From: Thunnus maccoyii
Lineage: Eukaryota > Chordata > Actinopteri > Scombriformes > Scombridae
Length of the DNA: 64,000 bases
Direction: 5' to 3'
Assembly (NCBI RefSeq): GCF_910596095.1
Contig: NC_056545.1
Span: 25,877,067 to 25,941,066 of the forward strand
In this document: positions 25,001 through 50,472 of the stretch, piece after piece
Position numbering within the stretch: the first letter of the stretch is position 1
Layout: each line of letters opens with the position of its first letter
Translations under genes and position numbers: made by a program
The notes under the pieces: model-generated
Told to the model about the DNA's origin: nothing
Database searches by the model: none
Seen by the model: only the letters and a program-made list of their open reading frames with translations

Positions 25001-27063
25001 CTTGGCTGGATCTTTTTTCTTTCACAGTAAAAAATGAAATTTGCACTTTTGCCAAATGACCAACAGGGCGAGCCATTTCTCCCTGATAGTCTTTCAATGT
25101 GACACAGTGCTGTACAGCGCCATGAGATATTGTGTTACGCCGCAGACTAATCCCATCATGGTTATTATAGTGTGACAGTTAGTTTGGTGTTTTGGGTCAT
25201 AAGATAATTTTGTTATGTGTCACATTTTCCTTCCAGCAACAACTGAGGAAGTTACTGTCACCCAAAGTACAACAACTGTTACCACAACTGCCCAGACAAA
25301 AGGTAACAGTATTAAACTGATTTCTCCTTTGTAAGCACAAGCACAGTAAATCCTAAAATTTAAAGGCATCATCAACATAGACTCAGCTAGTTATACTGCC
25401 TTATATGCAAATATCAGCCGAATAGATTTAATTATAAAGCACACGTCTACTCTAAAATTGCAGTAATGTACCTGTCTGTTTATCTCTGTGCAGACAAGCC
25501 AGCCATTCGTGTGGTGAATGGAAACAGTAGCTGCCAGGGTCGTGTGGAGGTCCTCTACAGAAACGTTTGGGGAACGGTGTGTGACGACGACTGGGACATG
25601 CCCAATGCCAATGTGGTGTGCAGGCAGCTTGGTTGTGGCTTGGCTATCGCAGCCAAGTCTCAGGCCTACTTCGGCTATGGTTCGGGTCCGATCCTGCTCG
25701 ACAATGTGGAATGTAATGGCAACGAACTAGAGCTGTCCCAGTGCTTCCACCTCGGCTGGGGTCAGCACAACTGTGGCCATCATGAGGATGCTGGAGTTAT
25801 CTGTGCACGTAAGACTTGACTGGCCATCTCTGACATAATGTGGGGCCATAGCAGGCCACATTAGGCATACATTCATGACGTGCGCATATACAGTACTGCA
25901 CATACAGTAGGGAATATCTGTATCTACATAATCACACAAGCATCTATCTTACAGTAAGTCATCGCTTCCACTGAAAACATCTATGCCCGCCTGGCTGAGC
26001 TGTCCCATTGCAATGCATGACTGTTGTACTCTAAGGAGGTGACAGCCCAGAGAGCATGAAAAATACAGTGGATGAGTCAAGGCACATCAGCGTCACGGCT
26101 TGCCTCCAGGCCAAATTTCAGTTCTTTGAGGCTAAATCAAAAAACACGTACAGACTTCCCTTTACTTACAGCACATCATTCAGCCTGATAGCAAAATATG
26201 ATTATACCTTTGATTTCTACCAGCAGCATGTTTTATCAGTACTCTTGAGTAATACTGTCCTCAGCAGGAAATCAGAATTGGCAAAGTGGGTATAATCTAT
26301 ATATGACAATGAGGATATAAGCATTGGAACTCTGACAAAATACTTTACAAAACCATTGCTGAAATTGCTCAACAGTTTTGCTGCAAAGGGTGTCTCTGTA
26401 TCATGGTCATAAAAGAATGAAAGTAATTGGCTTTCTACTACAGTACATATTGATCACTGCAGTAAATATAAGGAGGACAGCCTGGCTAATGCTTTTGTGA
26501 ACTGATATTTCCTGAGTATGCATGGGACACAGAAGCATCACTCAGTTTTTTTCTGTTTTCTTCTGCTTACTTCTAGCTTTTATGCTAAACATCGGACTTG
26601 CACGTGACTTTAGAGTAACAGAAAGGATGCACACCACCACCACACCACCCACTGAAGGTAGGTCAAATAAATCTTCAACTAGTACAACACCAGTTCACAT
26701 TTTCCTCTTTTTTTGTGTGTGTGTAAGACTCCTCTTTTTTTTGTAGGAATGGTGAGGCTGGTGGATGGCCAGCATAACTGTGAGGGTCGGGTGGAGATGT
26801 ACTTAAATTCTGGATGGGGCACAGTGTGCGATGATGCTTGGGACCTCCCTGACGCACAGGTTGTGTGCCGTCAGCTTGGCTGCGGGGAGGCCACGGCAGC
26901 TCGGGGAGAAGCTTACTTTGGGCCTGGCACAGGAACAATCCTGCTGGACAATCTCAAGTGCAGCGGTACGGAGGCCTCCCTGCAGCAGTGCTCCCATATA
27001 TCCTGGAGTGTGCACAACTGTGATCACTCTGAAGATGCTGGCGTCACCTGCTCACTGTCGTGA
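18891..27063 (+). CDS. ssc4d: Ssc4d-type protein with four SRCR domains (11 coding exons, 585 aa)
   Basis: Scavenger receptor cysteine-rich group B protein, expected to act outside the cell or at its surface; the mammalian orthologue's ligands are poorly known. Exons: 18891-19026, 20286-20318, 20999-21037, 21609-21911, 22031-22099, 23592-23906, 24851-24934, 25237-25302, 25494-25808, 26577-26657, 26747-27063. All ten junctions have AG/GT borders and phase 1, so the joined frame is open for 586 codons including TGA. Order: N-terminal segment with a hydrophobic helix (~21-43), short stalk, SRCR1 (~70-170), linker, SRCR2 (~194-298), Thr-rich linker, SRCR3 (~349-453), linker, SRCR4 (~481-585). Each SRCR domain has eight cysteines and WGTVCDD. 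SSC4D identity follows from four domains, total length near the human protein's, and linkage to ywhag and hspb1. An acceptor at 18886 implies an upstream exon, so the start is not final. Confidence 0.9.
19027..20285 (+). other. ssc4d intron 1
   Basis: 1.26 kb, AT-rich, GT..AG borders. No repeat family or further exon recognised. Confidence 0.6.
20286..20318 (+). CDS. ssc4d: ssc4d coding exon 2: stalk, 11 codons
   Basis: 33-nt micro-exon with acceptor TTACAG and donor GTAAGT, phase 1 at both ends. It encodes [11 protein letters not shown], a basic juxtamembrane stalk. Because it is symmetric it could be skipped without a frameshift. It is called from splice sites and phase alone, but it chains perfectly with its neighbours. 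Confidence 0.7.
20319..20998 (+). other. ssc4d intron 2
   Basis: About 680 bp with a CT-rich 3' end that makes a strong polypyrimidine tract at ~20,950-20,998. No other feature seen. Confidence 0.6.
20999..21037 (+). CDS. ssc4d: ssc4d coding exon 3: stalk, 13 codons
   Basis: 39-nt exon between a long pyrimidine tract ending in TTTCAG and donor GTAAGC, phase 1 at both ends. It encodes a polar stalk ([12 protein letters not shown]) just before SRCR1. Confidence 0.75.
21038..21608 (+). other. ssc4d intron 3 with CT-rich tract
   Basis: 571 bp. It contains an imperfect TCTTC/TCTCC tract at about 21,412-21,443 that is low-complexity. A pyrimidine-rich stretch precedes the acceptor at 21,607-21,608. 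Confidence 0.6.
21609..21911 (+). CDS. ssc4d: ssc4d coding exon 4: SRCR domain 1
   Basis: One complete group B SRCR domain (101 codons, phase 1-1) with eight cysteines, in the contexts [31 protein letters not shown] and VTC-R. It has an N-glycosylation sequon NDT near its start (in RYNDTWG). Its seventh-cysteine region reads HNCYHYED, whereas SRCR2 and SRCR3 read HNCGHHED. Confidence 0.95.
22031..22099 (+). CDS. ssc4d: ssc4d coding exon 5: linker, 23 codons
   Basis: 69-nt linker exon with acceptor TGCTAG and donor GTAAGT, phase 1-1. It encodes a Gly/Pro/Thr-rich spacer (including [11 protein letters not shown]) between SRCR1 and SRCR2. Confidence 0.8.
22100..23591 (+). other. ssc4d intron 5
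   Basis: 1.49 kb, AT-rich, with no recognised repeat. A short plus-strand open frame at 23,297-23,515 lacks splice sites and domain content and is treated as intron. Confidence 0.6.
23592..23906 (+). CDS. ssc4d: ssc4d coding exon 6: SRCR domain 2
   Basis: Complete SRCR domain (105 codons, phase 1-1) with all eight cysteines. It starts GTIRLVGG and ends HEDAGVTC. Characteristic motifs are [17 protein letters not shown] and [10 protein letters not shown]. Donor GTATGC is acceptable. It is very similar to SRCR3, suggesting internal duplication. Confidence 0.95.
23907..24850 (+). other. ssc4d intron 6, largely occupied by a hAT-like MITE
   Basis: The intron is 944 bp. More than half of it is the element at ~24,154-24,655, listed separately. 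The remainder includes a GAA/GGA-rich stretch near 24,721-24,735. Confidence 0.6.
24154..24655. mobile_element. hAT-like MITE in ssc4d intron 6
   Basis: The left end TAGTGGTGGAAGAAGTA and the right end TACTTAGTTACATTCCACCA (ending CTG) are related inverted repeats. The interior is rich in 'agtaaaagtac' and 'tacttaagtac' runs. From memory this is a very common fish non-autonomous hAT element whose ends begin CAGTGGTGGAA. No coding capacity. The target duplication cannot be set with confidence. Confidence 0.7.
24851..24934 (+). CDS. ssc4d: ssc4d coding exon 7: Pro/Thr-rich linker, 28 codons
   Basis: 84-nt exon with acceptor CTACTCAG, donor GTATAT (weak after position 4) and phase 1-1. It encodes a Ser/Thr/Pro/Gly-rich spacer (including [13 protein letters not shown]), a plausible site of O-glycosylation. 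Confidence 0.75.
25237..25302 (+). CDS. ssc4d: ssc4d coding exon 8: Thr-rich linker, 22 codons
   Basis: 66-nt exon with acceptor CTTCCAG, donor GTAACA and phase 1-1. About half its residues are threonine (e.g. [13 protein letters not shown]), a mucin-like stalk between SRCR2 and SRCR3. Being symmetric, it could be alternatively spliced with exon 7. Confidence 0.75.
25494..25808 (+). CDS. ssc4d: ssc4d coding exon 9: SRCR domain 3
   Basis: Complete SRCR domain (105 codons, phase 1-1) with eight cysteines. It starts [10 protein letters not shown], giving an NSS sequon, and ends HEDAGVIC. Acceptor CTGTGCAG, donor GTAAGA. Confidence 0.95.
25809..26576 (+). other. ssc4d intron 9
   Basis: 768 bp of AT-rich intron with GT..AG borders and a T-rich tract before the acceptor. 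No repeat or exon recognised. Confidence 0.6.
26577..26657 (+). CDS. ssc4d: ssc4d coding exon 10: linker, 27 codons
   Basis: 81-nt exon with acceptor TTCTAG, donor GTAGGT and phase 1-1. It encodes a spacer ending in a His/Thr/Pro run (HTTTTPPTE) just before SRCR4. Only 89 bp of intron separate it from exon 11. Confidence 0.75.
26747..27063 (+). CDS. ssc4d: ssc4d coding exon 11: SRCR domain 4 and stop
   Basis: Final exon. Acceptor is a T-rich tract ending in TTGTAG. It encodes an eight-cysteine SRCR domain starting [11 protein letters not shown] and ending HSEDAGVTC, then SLS and TGA at 27,061. The protein therefore ends immediately after SRCR4, with no C-terminal membrane segment or cytoplasmic tail. 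Any membrane attachment must come from the N-terminus. Confidence 0.95.
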
Positions 27064-27257
27064 TTTCAATAGAATCACACTCCCACCTTTGCCATGAATT
27101 GGAAGTGGGTGTACCAACCTGGGACTTGTATACATTATGTAAATAACAGCTTTCACATTGCTGAAGGAATACTCCACCAACAACAACATACAAACTAACT
27201 AATATGACAATATATGATTACATACTATAACTATCTATGCCTATTAAGCACTTTATA

Positions 27258-27263
27258 AATAAA
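27258..27263 (+). terminator. Candidate ssc4d polyadenylation signal
   Basis: AATAAA about 195 bp after the ssc4d stop codon, the first canonical hexamer in that stretch. A T-rich segment follows from about 27,291. A second AATAAA lies near 27,540. Confidence 0.5.
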
Positions 27264-27830
27264 TATATGATACAAAATACAATGTACACAGTTTTTTTTT
27301 ATTTGATAAACAAAGAAAAACAAGTATTTTAACTGTCTGTCTCTCTTTTTTGCCCTGAGATTGTTAAAAATATTTACTGTGCATGTGCCGGGGGAAGGCC
27401 ATCAAAAGGAATCATTTTTGTGAACTTTAACTCCACAAATATGTGTCATGAAACAAGAAATATAAATGGGGAAAAAAGACAAAAACAGAAACATCCCGTA
27501 AAAATGTGTTATATCTTGTGGATATATCTCTCCATTGACAAATAAATTACGTGTTTTCTGTTAACCATCATATAAATAAATGTAACTAATAATCATTTAT
27601 GTGACAAAATATATTTTTGGTGTGAAAACAGAGAATCAATGAATTTTCATTGACCTAATTTAATTGGTCAAATGATGACTCTTCAATTTGAAATTATATA
27701 TATAAATATATAATATATATATAAATAATATTTACAGCAGAAGTTTTACACAGCAAGATTTTAAGCCAGAACAATTTTAAGCCAGATCATTTCCTTACAT
27801 AAGTCATATGCAATTTCTAGCTGATACTAC

Positions 27831-28899
27831 GGAGGGTTTTAAGGGCCATACTAAATATATAAATACATAAATAATTATATGATTAAATGCTTAAATACAT
27901 TAATTGATTAATGTATTGAATTGATAATTAATAAATATATAATAAAATGCTTAATTGTCACCATAAATAAATAAATCACAAATTAAATGAGACATTAAAT
28001 ATGTAAATGTTAAATTTATTAGTGTATTTATATATATATATATATACATATATTTACACATTTCTATATTTATTTATTCATTCATATATTAATTAATTAA
28101 TTTACTTATTCATTTATTGACACATTTATTTATTTATTTATAATGTTATTTATTTATTTATATATGCTTTCATTTTTCCATAGTGTAACTTGCTGCAACG
28201 AAATAAATAAATCTGTCAACTTCACCCATCAAAAGTCAGGGGGCCAACTCTGCCCTGCATCTGGAGGTTGAACCTGAATCTACTGCTTTTGCCTAATTCA
28301 AGATGGCAGCACCCAGTGCAGATCTTAATGAAATCCTGCGTGCTACAATGGTAGATATGTTGGCTGTAGCTGAGTAGATGGAGGCAAATGCCAATTCCTG
28401 TGCTTTTTTAGATCAGATTGAGGAGTTCGCTAAATGATTTGGACGGCTTTAACCCGTCCCCTGACTTTGATGGATGAAGTTGACACATTTATGTATTTCA
28501 CTGCAGCATGTTACACTATGGATAATTAAAAGTATATATAAATAAATAAATGTGTGAATAAATAAATAAGCAAATATATGAATTAATATATGGATTAATA
28601 AATAAATATGTGAATGTGTACATATATAAATATAAATTTAACATTTATATATTTAATGTCTTATTTAATTTTTGATTTATTTATGGTGACGATTAAGCAT
28701 TAAATTACATAATATTAATTAATTTATTTAAGCAATGTATGATATAATTATATATTTATTAAGCATTTAATTATATAATTATTTATTCATTTATGAAAGA
28801 AATGTATTATTTAATTATATATTTATTAATTTATATAAGCATTTAATTATATAATTATTCATGTATTTATATATTTAGTTTTGGCCCTTAAAACCCTCC
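27831..28899. mobile_element. 1.07-kb foldback (palindromic) element
   Basis: The ends GGAGGGTTTTAAGGGCCA (27,831) and TGGCCCTTAAAACCCTCC (to 28,899, with a one-base difference inside) are inverted. The complementarity continues inward for about 410-440 bp per arm. For example, 'actatgg/ccatagtgtaact' and the stretch around GTCAACTTCACCCATC near 28,215 match the inverse near 28,475. Arms are AT-rich, composed of TAAATA/TTTATT units. The central ~215 bp (28,243-28,456) is unique and less AT-rich. Structurally a foldback or long-TIR MITE; I cannot name the superfamily. Confidence 0.8.
28303..28377 (+). other. Small coding-like insert in the loop of the foldback element
   Basis: The loop contains a 24-codon open frame starting MAAPSADLNEILRATMVDML and ending at TAG. 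A second ATG frame, starting MEANANSCAFLDQIEEFAK, follows one base after that stop. The composition is protein-like, unlike the arms. It may be a captured fragment of a host exon; the pattern is vaguely like N-termini of fish zinc-finger genes, which is only an impression. Confidence 0.3.
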
Positions 28900-29423
28900 A
28901 TATAATAGAAACAAACTAATTGTTAGCTTAGTCAGTCCATGTAGCATCACACAGTATGACAACAACTAAGACTTGCTAACATCACATCATGTTGCTCAGA
29001 ACCTGAGATCTGACCTACTTTTAAGTGAGACTATGCAACTTTTTGAACAGTATTCACTCTGGCCACATGAAACAGTTACAGGATGATGGTAAATGCTAAA
29101 ACATAGTGCAACAGTAGTGAAAGTTGTGGCTAGTCATAATGTCAGTGAACTGACTCAGTAATGTCAGTTACATAACAATTTTAAACTTGTGAACATTGGC
29201 TAATATTAGCCACAATAGTCTACTGGTCATACCAGACCAAGTAAGGCTTTAGCAGCAAAACTTGCAAAACTCATTGTCATGAATTCAACTAAGAGGGAAA
29301 ATGTGTTACATAGTCTGACTATGAAGTCAATCCTATATGATAACATGTCAATAGTGCCAATATATTAAAATGTGTCAAACAACTTAGTATGACATGACAG
29401 AATATGAAAATCTTTCTACTCTT

Positions 29424-29754
<331 letters not shown>

Positions 29755-31419
29755 AGGGGTTAATCAGTTTTGGTTGAAGCAAAATTGAAATACAAAGTTT
29801 CTTTATTTTAGTTCAACTTCAATTCAAGACATGCACAAATTATAACATACTGTTTTAAATTATTGTGGTAAACTATTGTACTTTTAGATATAAAAATAAT
29901 AATAATAATCTAAATCTCTTAAATTAGCTAAATATACTGTATGTTTGATTACAATCAGAATGAAGCTTGAGATATAGTGTCTTGAATGACAAATCACTAC
30001 TTACATGGAGGTATTTGACATGTTCATTTCAGATAGTCAAACCTAAAGTGTAGATATCTGTAATACAGTTTGATGGCAAAAGTAACCTTAATCTTAATTG
30101 GATTAGAGATTAAATTAATATTTTAAATTAGCATTTTGTATTAGTAAAATATGATTGAAGCTACACTGTTTAAGGTGACATTTTGACTCATAAATTAGCT
30201 GCAGATATCTGTGCACCTATTGTGAATACTGTAAGCAGAAAAAAAGAAGCTGAAAAGGCTTCCCATAATCTGCCAGGCTCATTAGTAAAAGTGGAGCTGA
30301 TTGATCAATCTCAGAAGCATCCAGTGTCTACAGGGACAAGGAAACAGAATGGCCTAAGAGGGCGTGTTTGTATTGGATGACTCATGATAAAATGAATCAG
30401 CATTTCAGTTACAATATGGTGCTTCACACCAACAGTCACTACTATCACCAGATATATTAACATGTTTACAAGAGTAGTTTCACAAACATATTATATAAAA
30501 ACAAACAGTATTCAATGCATATATTCTTAAGGAGGTATTATATATTGATATCTTGAAAAACAGCACTAGAGCTTGCAAACTGTTTAGATGTTTTAAAGCT
30601 ATAATTATCTTTAGCTTTTAAATGATAATTGGCTCGCATTTCTTCTGCCAAGCGACAGTTGCAGGAGTGTCAAACATAAAATATGAGCTGCTCTGTGCTT
30701 TGCTTTGAGAGTGACTCAGCCAATCACACGTGGAAACAGAAAATTGTTTCACTGACTATATTCCTTTTTTATAAAACTTATATATGAAATGTGTATACTT
30801 TTTAAATATTACCTGTCACAGCATACTGTTGTCCTATAGTTTGCGTGTGTGTCACTACCTTCTAAGCAAGAAGCGACAGGACTTGCAGTGCTCACAGGGA
30901 TCCCCTGCAATCACTGTGATATATGGCCTCTACTGTTCACTATTACAAAACGTATTATGTAGCACGTAGAACATTATCTTGTGTTAAACTGTATAATCTT
31001 ATTTCAGTACAGGTTGGACATGGCATCACTAGGCCATGTCCGGATAAACGTGGTGGATGGCCCCTGGGCAGAAATGATCTGTAGAGCCCCCTCTCTGTGC
31101 ACTGTGTGTAGTATTCCTATCCTGGAGGTTTGCTTGGTGGTAATCTGATAAAAGACATATTGATTAAAGATTATCAATCATGTAAGAAAAATATCAGTTG
31201 AAATAGTGGAGGTTTTAAAGTTAGACTTAATTCAAGATTGAAGATCAGGTAATAAAGCAGGACTTATCATGAGGCCATTATCATATCAGCTGGTATTGTG
31301 CTATTTGTAATACATATTCCCATATAGTCAAAGATGTGTTTTGCTTATTGTTACTTCTCTTGGATGTTTGAGCTTCACTGCACAGAGTGATGTATGTGCA
31401 GAGTTTGACATTAGAAGAC

Positions 31420-32226
31420 AAGCGGCAACCTCCGGGGCTGAAAAATGAAGCCAATGCTTAAGTGCTAAAAACCTGCATTCTCTCTAATGGCCAGCAGGGG
31501 GAGACTCCACTGACTGCAAAAAGAAGCCCAAATGTATGGAAGTCTATGAGAAAATGAACCTACTTCTCTCTTGATTTATTACCTCAGTAAACTGTTTCCT
31601 AATAAGTTTATGGTCTCAATCGCTAGTTTCAAATCTTCTTCAATACAGCATGATGTTCATTTTGTAAATTATGGTCCCATTTAATTTAAATTTGACGATA
31701 AAGCAGGGTATGCTTTAGGGTGTGGCTACGTTCTGACTGACAAGTAGCTACCACGGCGATAACATTGCTTACGTAACATAACCGTTGAGTACAGGCGTAG
31801 CTGCTGCTATTTCACAGTATGTTTTCAGTTCACTGAAGTTAATTGTAACATTGTGGTCGCCTAAAAACTGTATTGTTCAGTGTTTGGTTGTAATAAAAGA
31901 CCCATCAATGAGTCGTATGATCAGTTTTTCTGGTGAGTACATTTTTAGGCCTGTTTTTGCTGGTGAAAATTAGCATTAGCATTAGTATTATCACTGTTAA
32001 CCATAGATTGTAAATGCACCGTGCTAACCACGTTAGCAGCTAGCGCTATGATCAGCTCAACCCTCTCATCCAAATATGGAAGTTCTGGCCCCAAAAGTCA
32101 AACATGGCCACGGCCAAATCCAAGATGGCAATGGTCAAATCGCTACATTTGAGGTTTCAAAACGGCAGTTTGCAAACCAATGGGTGACGTCACGGTGACT
32201 ACATCCATATTTTTTACAGTCTATGG
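31420..32226 (+). mobile_element. Fish interspersed repeat family A, copy 2
   Basis: Same landmarks as the copy at 3,952-4,760. These are AATGAAGCCAATGC near the start, GGCCAGCAGGGGGAGACTCC, the 'agcattagcattag' run, 'gcagctagcgctatgatcag', and an end reading TTTTTACAGTCTATGG. No coding capacity. Confidence 0.7.
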
Positions 32227-32820
32227 TTTTCACATTGATCTGCCGGAGCTCACCTTAGATCTGAGTTTAAGACATGTACATAGGAGCAGGATTTGTGACA
32301 TCACAACTAATTTGGGCCAAACATGGTCCAATGTGATACCTACACAAGTGGGACATGGATACTTGAAGCCTCCAGTGCAAACACTGAGAATGGACTTTAC
32401 AGTGAAGTACGAGGCATCTTGTGTCCAGCAGTTCAACTTTTGAAATGAAATATGTTTGTGTATTCATAGAATCTGGATTTCTCAACGTAAGAGAAAGGGT
32501 AGATGTCATTTTATGGATTTTAATTAGGTAAATGAACTCTATCTGGTGGTAAAACCATGTCAGACACAAATCATTATTCAAAGCAGTAATATTTTTATGT
32601 ATCTTGAAACATTTCTAGTGAGGACCTTTAAAGTGTATCATGACAAAGCAACGCAGTGAAAGCTGGGCCTTTGGGGGGCCCTGGTGGTCTGGGGTCCAGG
32701 ATAGTTGCCCCCTTGCCCTGTTTGGTAGTCAAGCTTTGCATTTAGCATGTGAGTGAGTGGCATATGTATTTGTATAGTGACATATCACAGCCGTATTATA
32801 GTAAAATATACCCCTTTTCC

Positions 32821-48272
<15,452 letters not shown>

Positions 48273-50051
48273 AGAGTCCAAAACCTCATTCTGCCAAAAC
48301 AACACAACACGCGCGCTCACAAATGATGACAAAATAATAATAATAGTAAAAAAGTTCTTAGAAATTTAAAAAAAGGGGAAGGGGGAGGGGGCAGTGGAAC
48401 ATCGGCGGCCAATTTAGCCGATGGTACTAACGTGGCTGCTGTTCTTTATTTTTCCACAAATTAAAAGTGAAAAAAGTAGGAGGAGGGAAGACGATTTTAG
48501 TTTGAGAAATAACATACAATTAAAAAAAAAAAAAAAAGAATGAAAACCCCCTCCTTGATAGCCTCTGCAGCATTTGCCAAAATACCACTTAGAAGCAAGA
48601 GGTATGTCATTCATAACAGTGTGACCATTGGGTAAAGATGCCTTCACACTGGCAGAGACTGGTCTCATCGCGCAAATGAAGCTGAGGTGTCTTATTGTAT
48701 TCATTGAGGGGCGGAGCATTCAGAAATTGAGTTCAATGCTTGAGCAACACGAAAATTAGAGTAACCTTGAATGTCACGGCCTTGCTTAGCAAGAGAGAGA
48801 AAGACAGAGAGAGAGAAAGAGAGAGTGAGTGAGAGAGCAGACGGGTTACAGAGATGAAGACGGGGCTTTTAGGGGTGTCCAACTTCATTGCGTAACTTCA
48901 AACGTACCAACGTGGCATCTTTAGTTGCACCACACTACGATCGTCGAGTGAAAAGCAGGTTGTCTCTGTTATCGAAGATAACATTTAAGAAAAATATGTT
49001 TTTGTTTTGCTTTGTGTCAGGTGTGTGTCCAGCTCAGTCACACAGTCATACTGTAACTAAAAATACAAATTCATAAAGTAAACTTAGTGCAGCTTGTCCC
49101 TCTCATGTGCTGATGTGCTTTATTAAATAAATTAACTGTTTTTGGACACCTAATTCTTATTGTCAGTATTGTCGTTACTATAACAACTTCTATTGGCGCC
49201 TTATGTTTGGAGGAAACGATTTGATTTGAAGAAATTCAGATAGAAAGATAAAAATGGAAATTGAACCTCTTAAAAAAAAATGTAGTGATGGGAAATTATC
49301 ATGAGTCCACCCTTATTCTCCAATTATGCTATCTTCATAACAATCAGTAGGATCTCTGAAATGGCACCTGGAACCACAGAGTCGATTAGTGAACTACATA
49401 ATTTTTGGGCAGAGCACATGCAATGTTAAGTGGAAGCTCTAAAAGCAGATTTGAGAATTGTGGATTTACTTTGTCTTCAGTTTCTTATTGGTCAAGAAAT
49501 GCACTTGCCTATTATACTGTTTCTTCAGTGTAAGATGATAACTGCTCCAATATTCTCCATAATACAATATTGTGCATGCTGGTGATGTATTTATACAGTA
49601 GCTTCAATTTATTAACTTATACTGTAGATGTTATGTATTCATATGAACATGGAATTACTAGACCTTAATCAGATTATTTTCTATTTATTTCTTTTTATTG
49701 CGATTGTTAGCTAGACCTTATTTTAATCTGTGTTTTCTTTACTCCATTTGCTGAAGTACGCTATACCAAAACAGTGATTGTTAACAATAAATTGATCTGT
49801 TAAGGACATCAGTATGGTGACATGCAATTCTTGGTAAGGGTGACCAAAAAAAGAAAACATATTGGCTTGTGATATATGACAGTGTTAGCGAGTGTGTTAA
49901 AAGTTTTAGGTGGTCTCGGATTTATAATTACATTGGCAGTCACACAAGTAAATAATGATAACTGAAATACACTAGGTATTAAATAATAAAACATTGCAAA
50001 ATTTTCCTGACTACATTTGGTTTACTAAACAACTAAATTCTGTTAAATAAA
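48273..50051 (+). other. ywhag: ywhag 3' UTR (probable extent)
   Basis: Non-repetitive AT-rich sequence after the stop, with candidate AATAAA signals at 49,126-49,131, 49,786-49,791 and 50,046-50,051. This fits the long, multi-ended 3' UTR known for vertebrate YWHAG. It includes a poly-A run near 48,521-48,537 and a purine (GA)-rich tract at ~48,790-48,838. Which site is used cannot be told from sequence. Confidence 0.55.
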
Positions 50052-50472
50052 GTCCCGCAGGACCATGAGGGGAATGTTTTGTAGTGCAGTAAAGGACTTC
50101 TGTAGCTGACTTAATTCAACTGCGTGAAAAACACACTACCACTATTCAGTCAGTACGCCAGAGGTGAAGCATTTCATGTTTCAGTGAGGACACTTGGTTG
50201 TCAACTCGGTTCTAAAATAATGCACCATTTAGATATTTATACATGCATTTAGAACTATCCTTACAAAATTGTGTTACTGCAGTGCACCATGGGGTCTAAC
50301 ATATTTCAACTGAGTGCGAGAGATGGCTCAAGGACATTAAGTACAAAAAGTTTTTCATTAAAAAAATCAGAATTCAAAGCATGCTCTACTAGACAGTAGA
50401 TAAGACCATTAAGTGGTTAACTATCTATCTTCTACAAAGACAAGCAAAAGAGGAAAATACATAGGTACAGAT

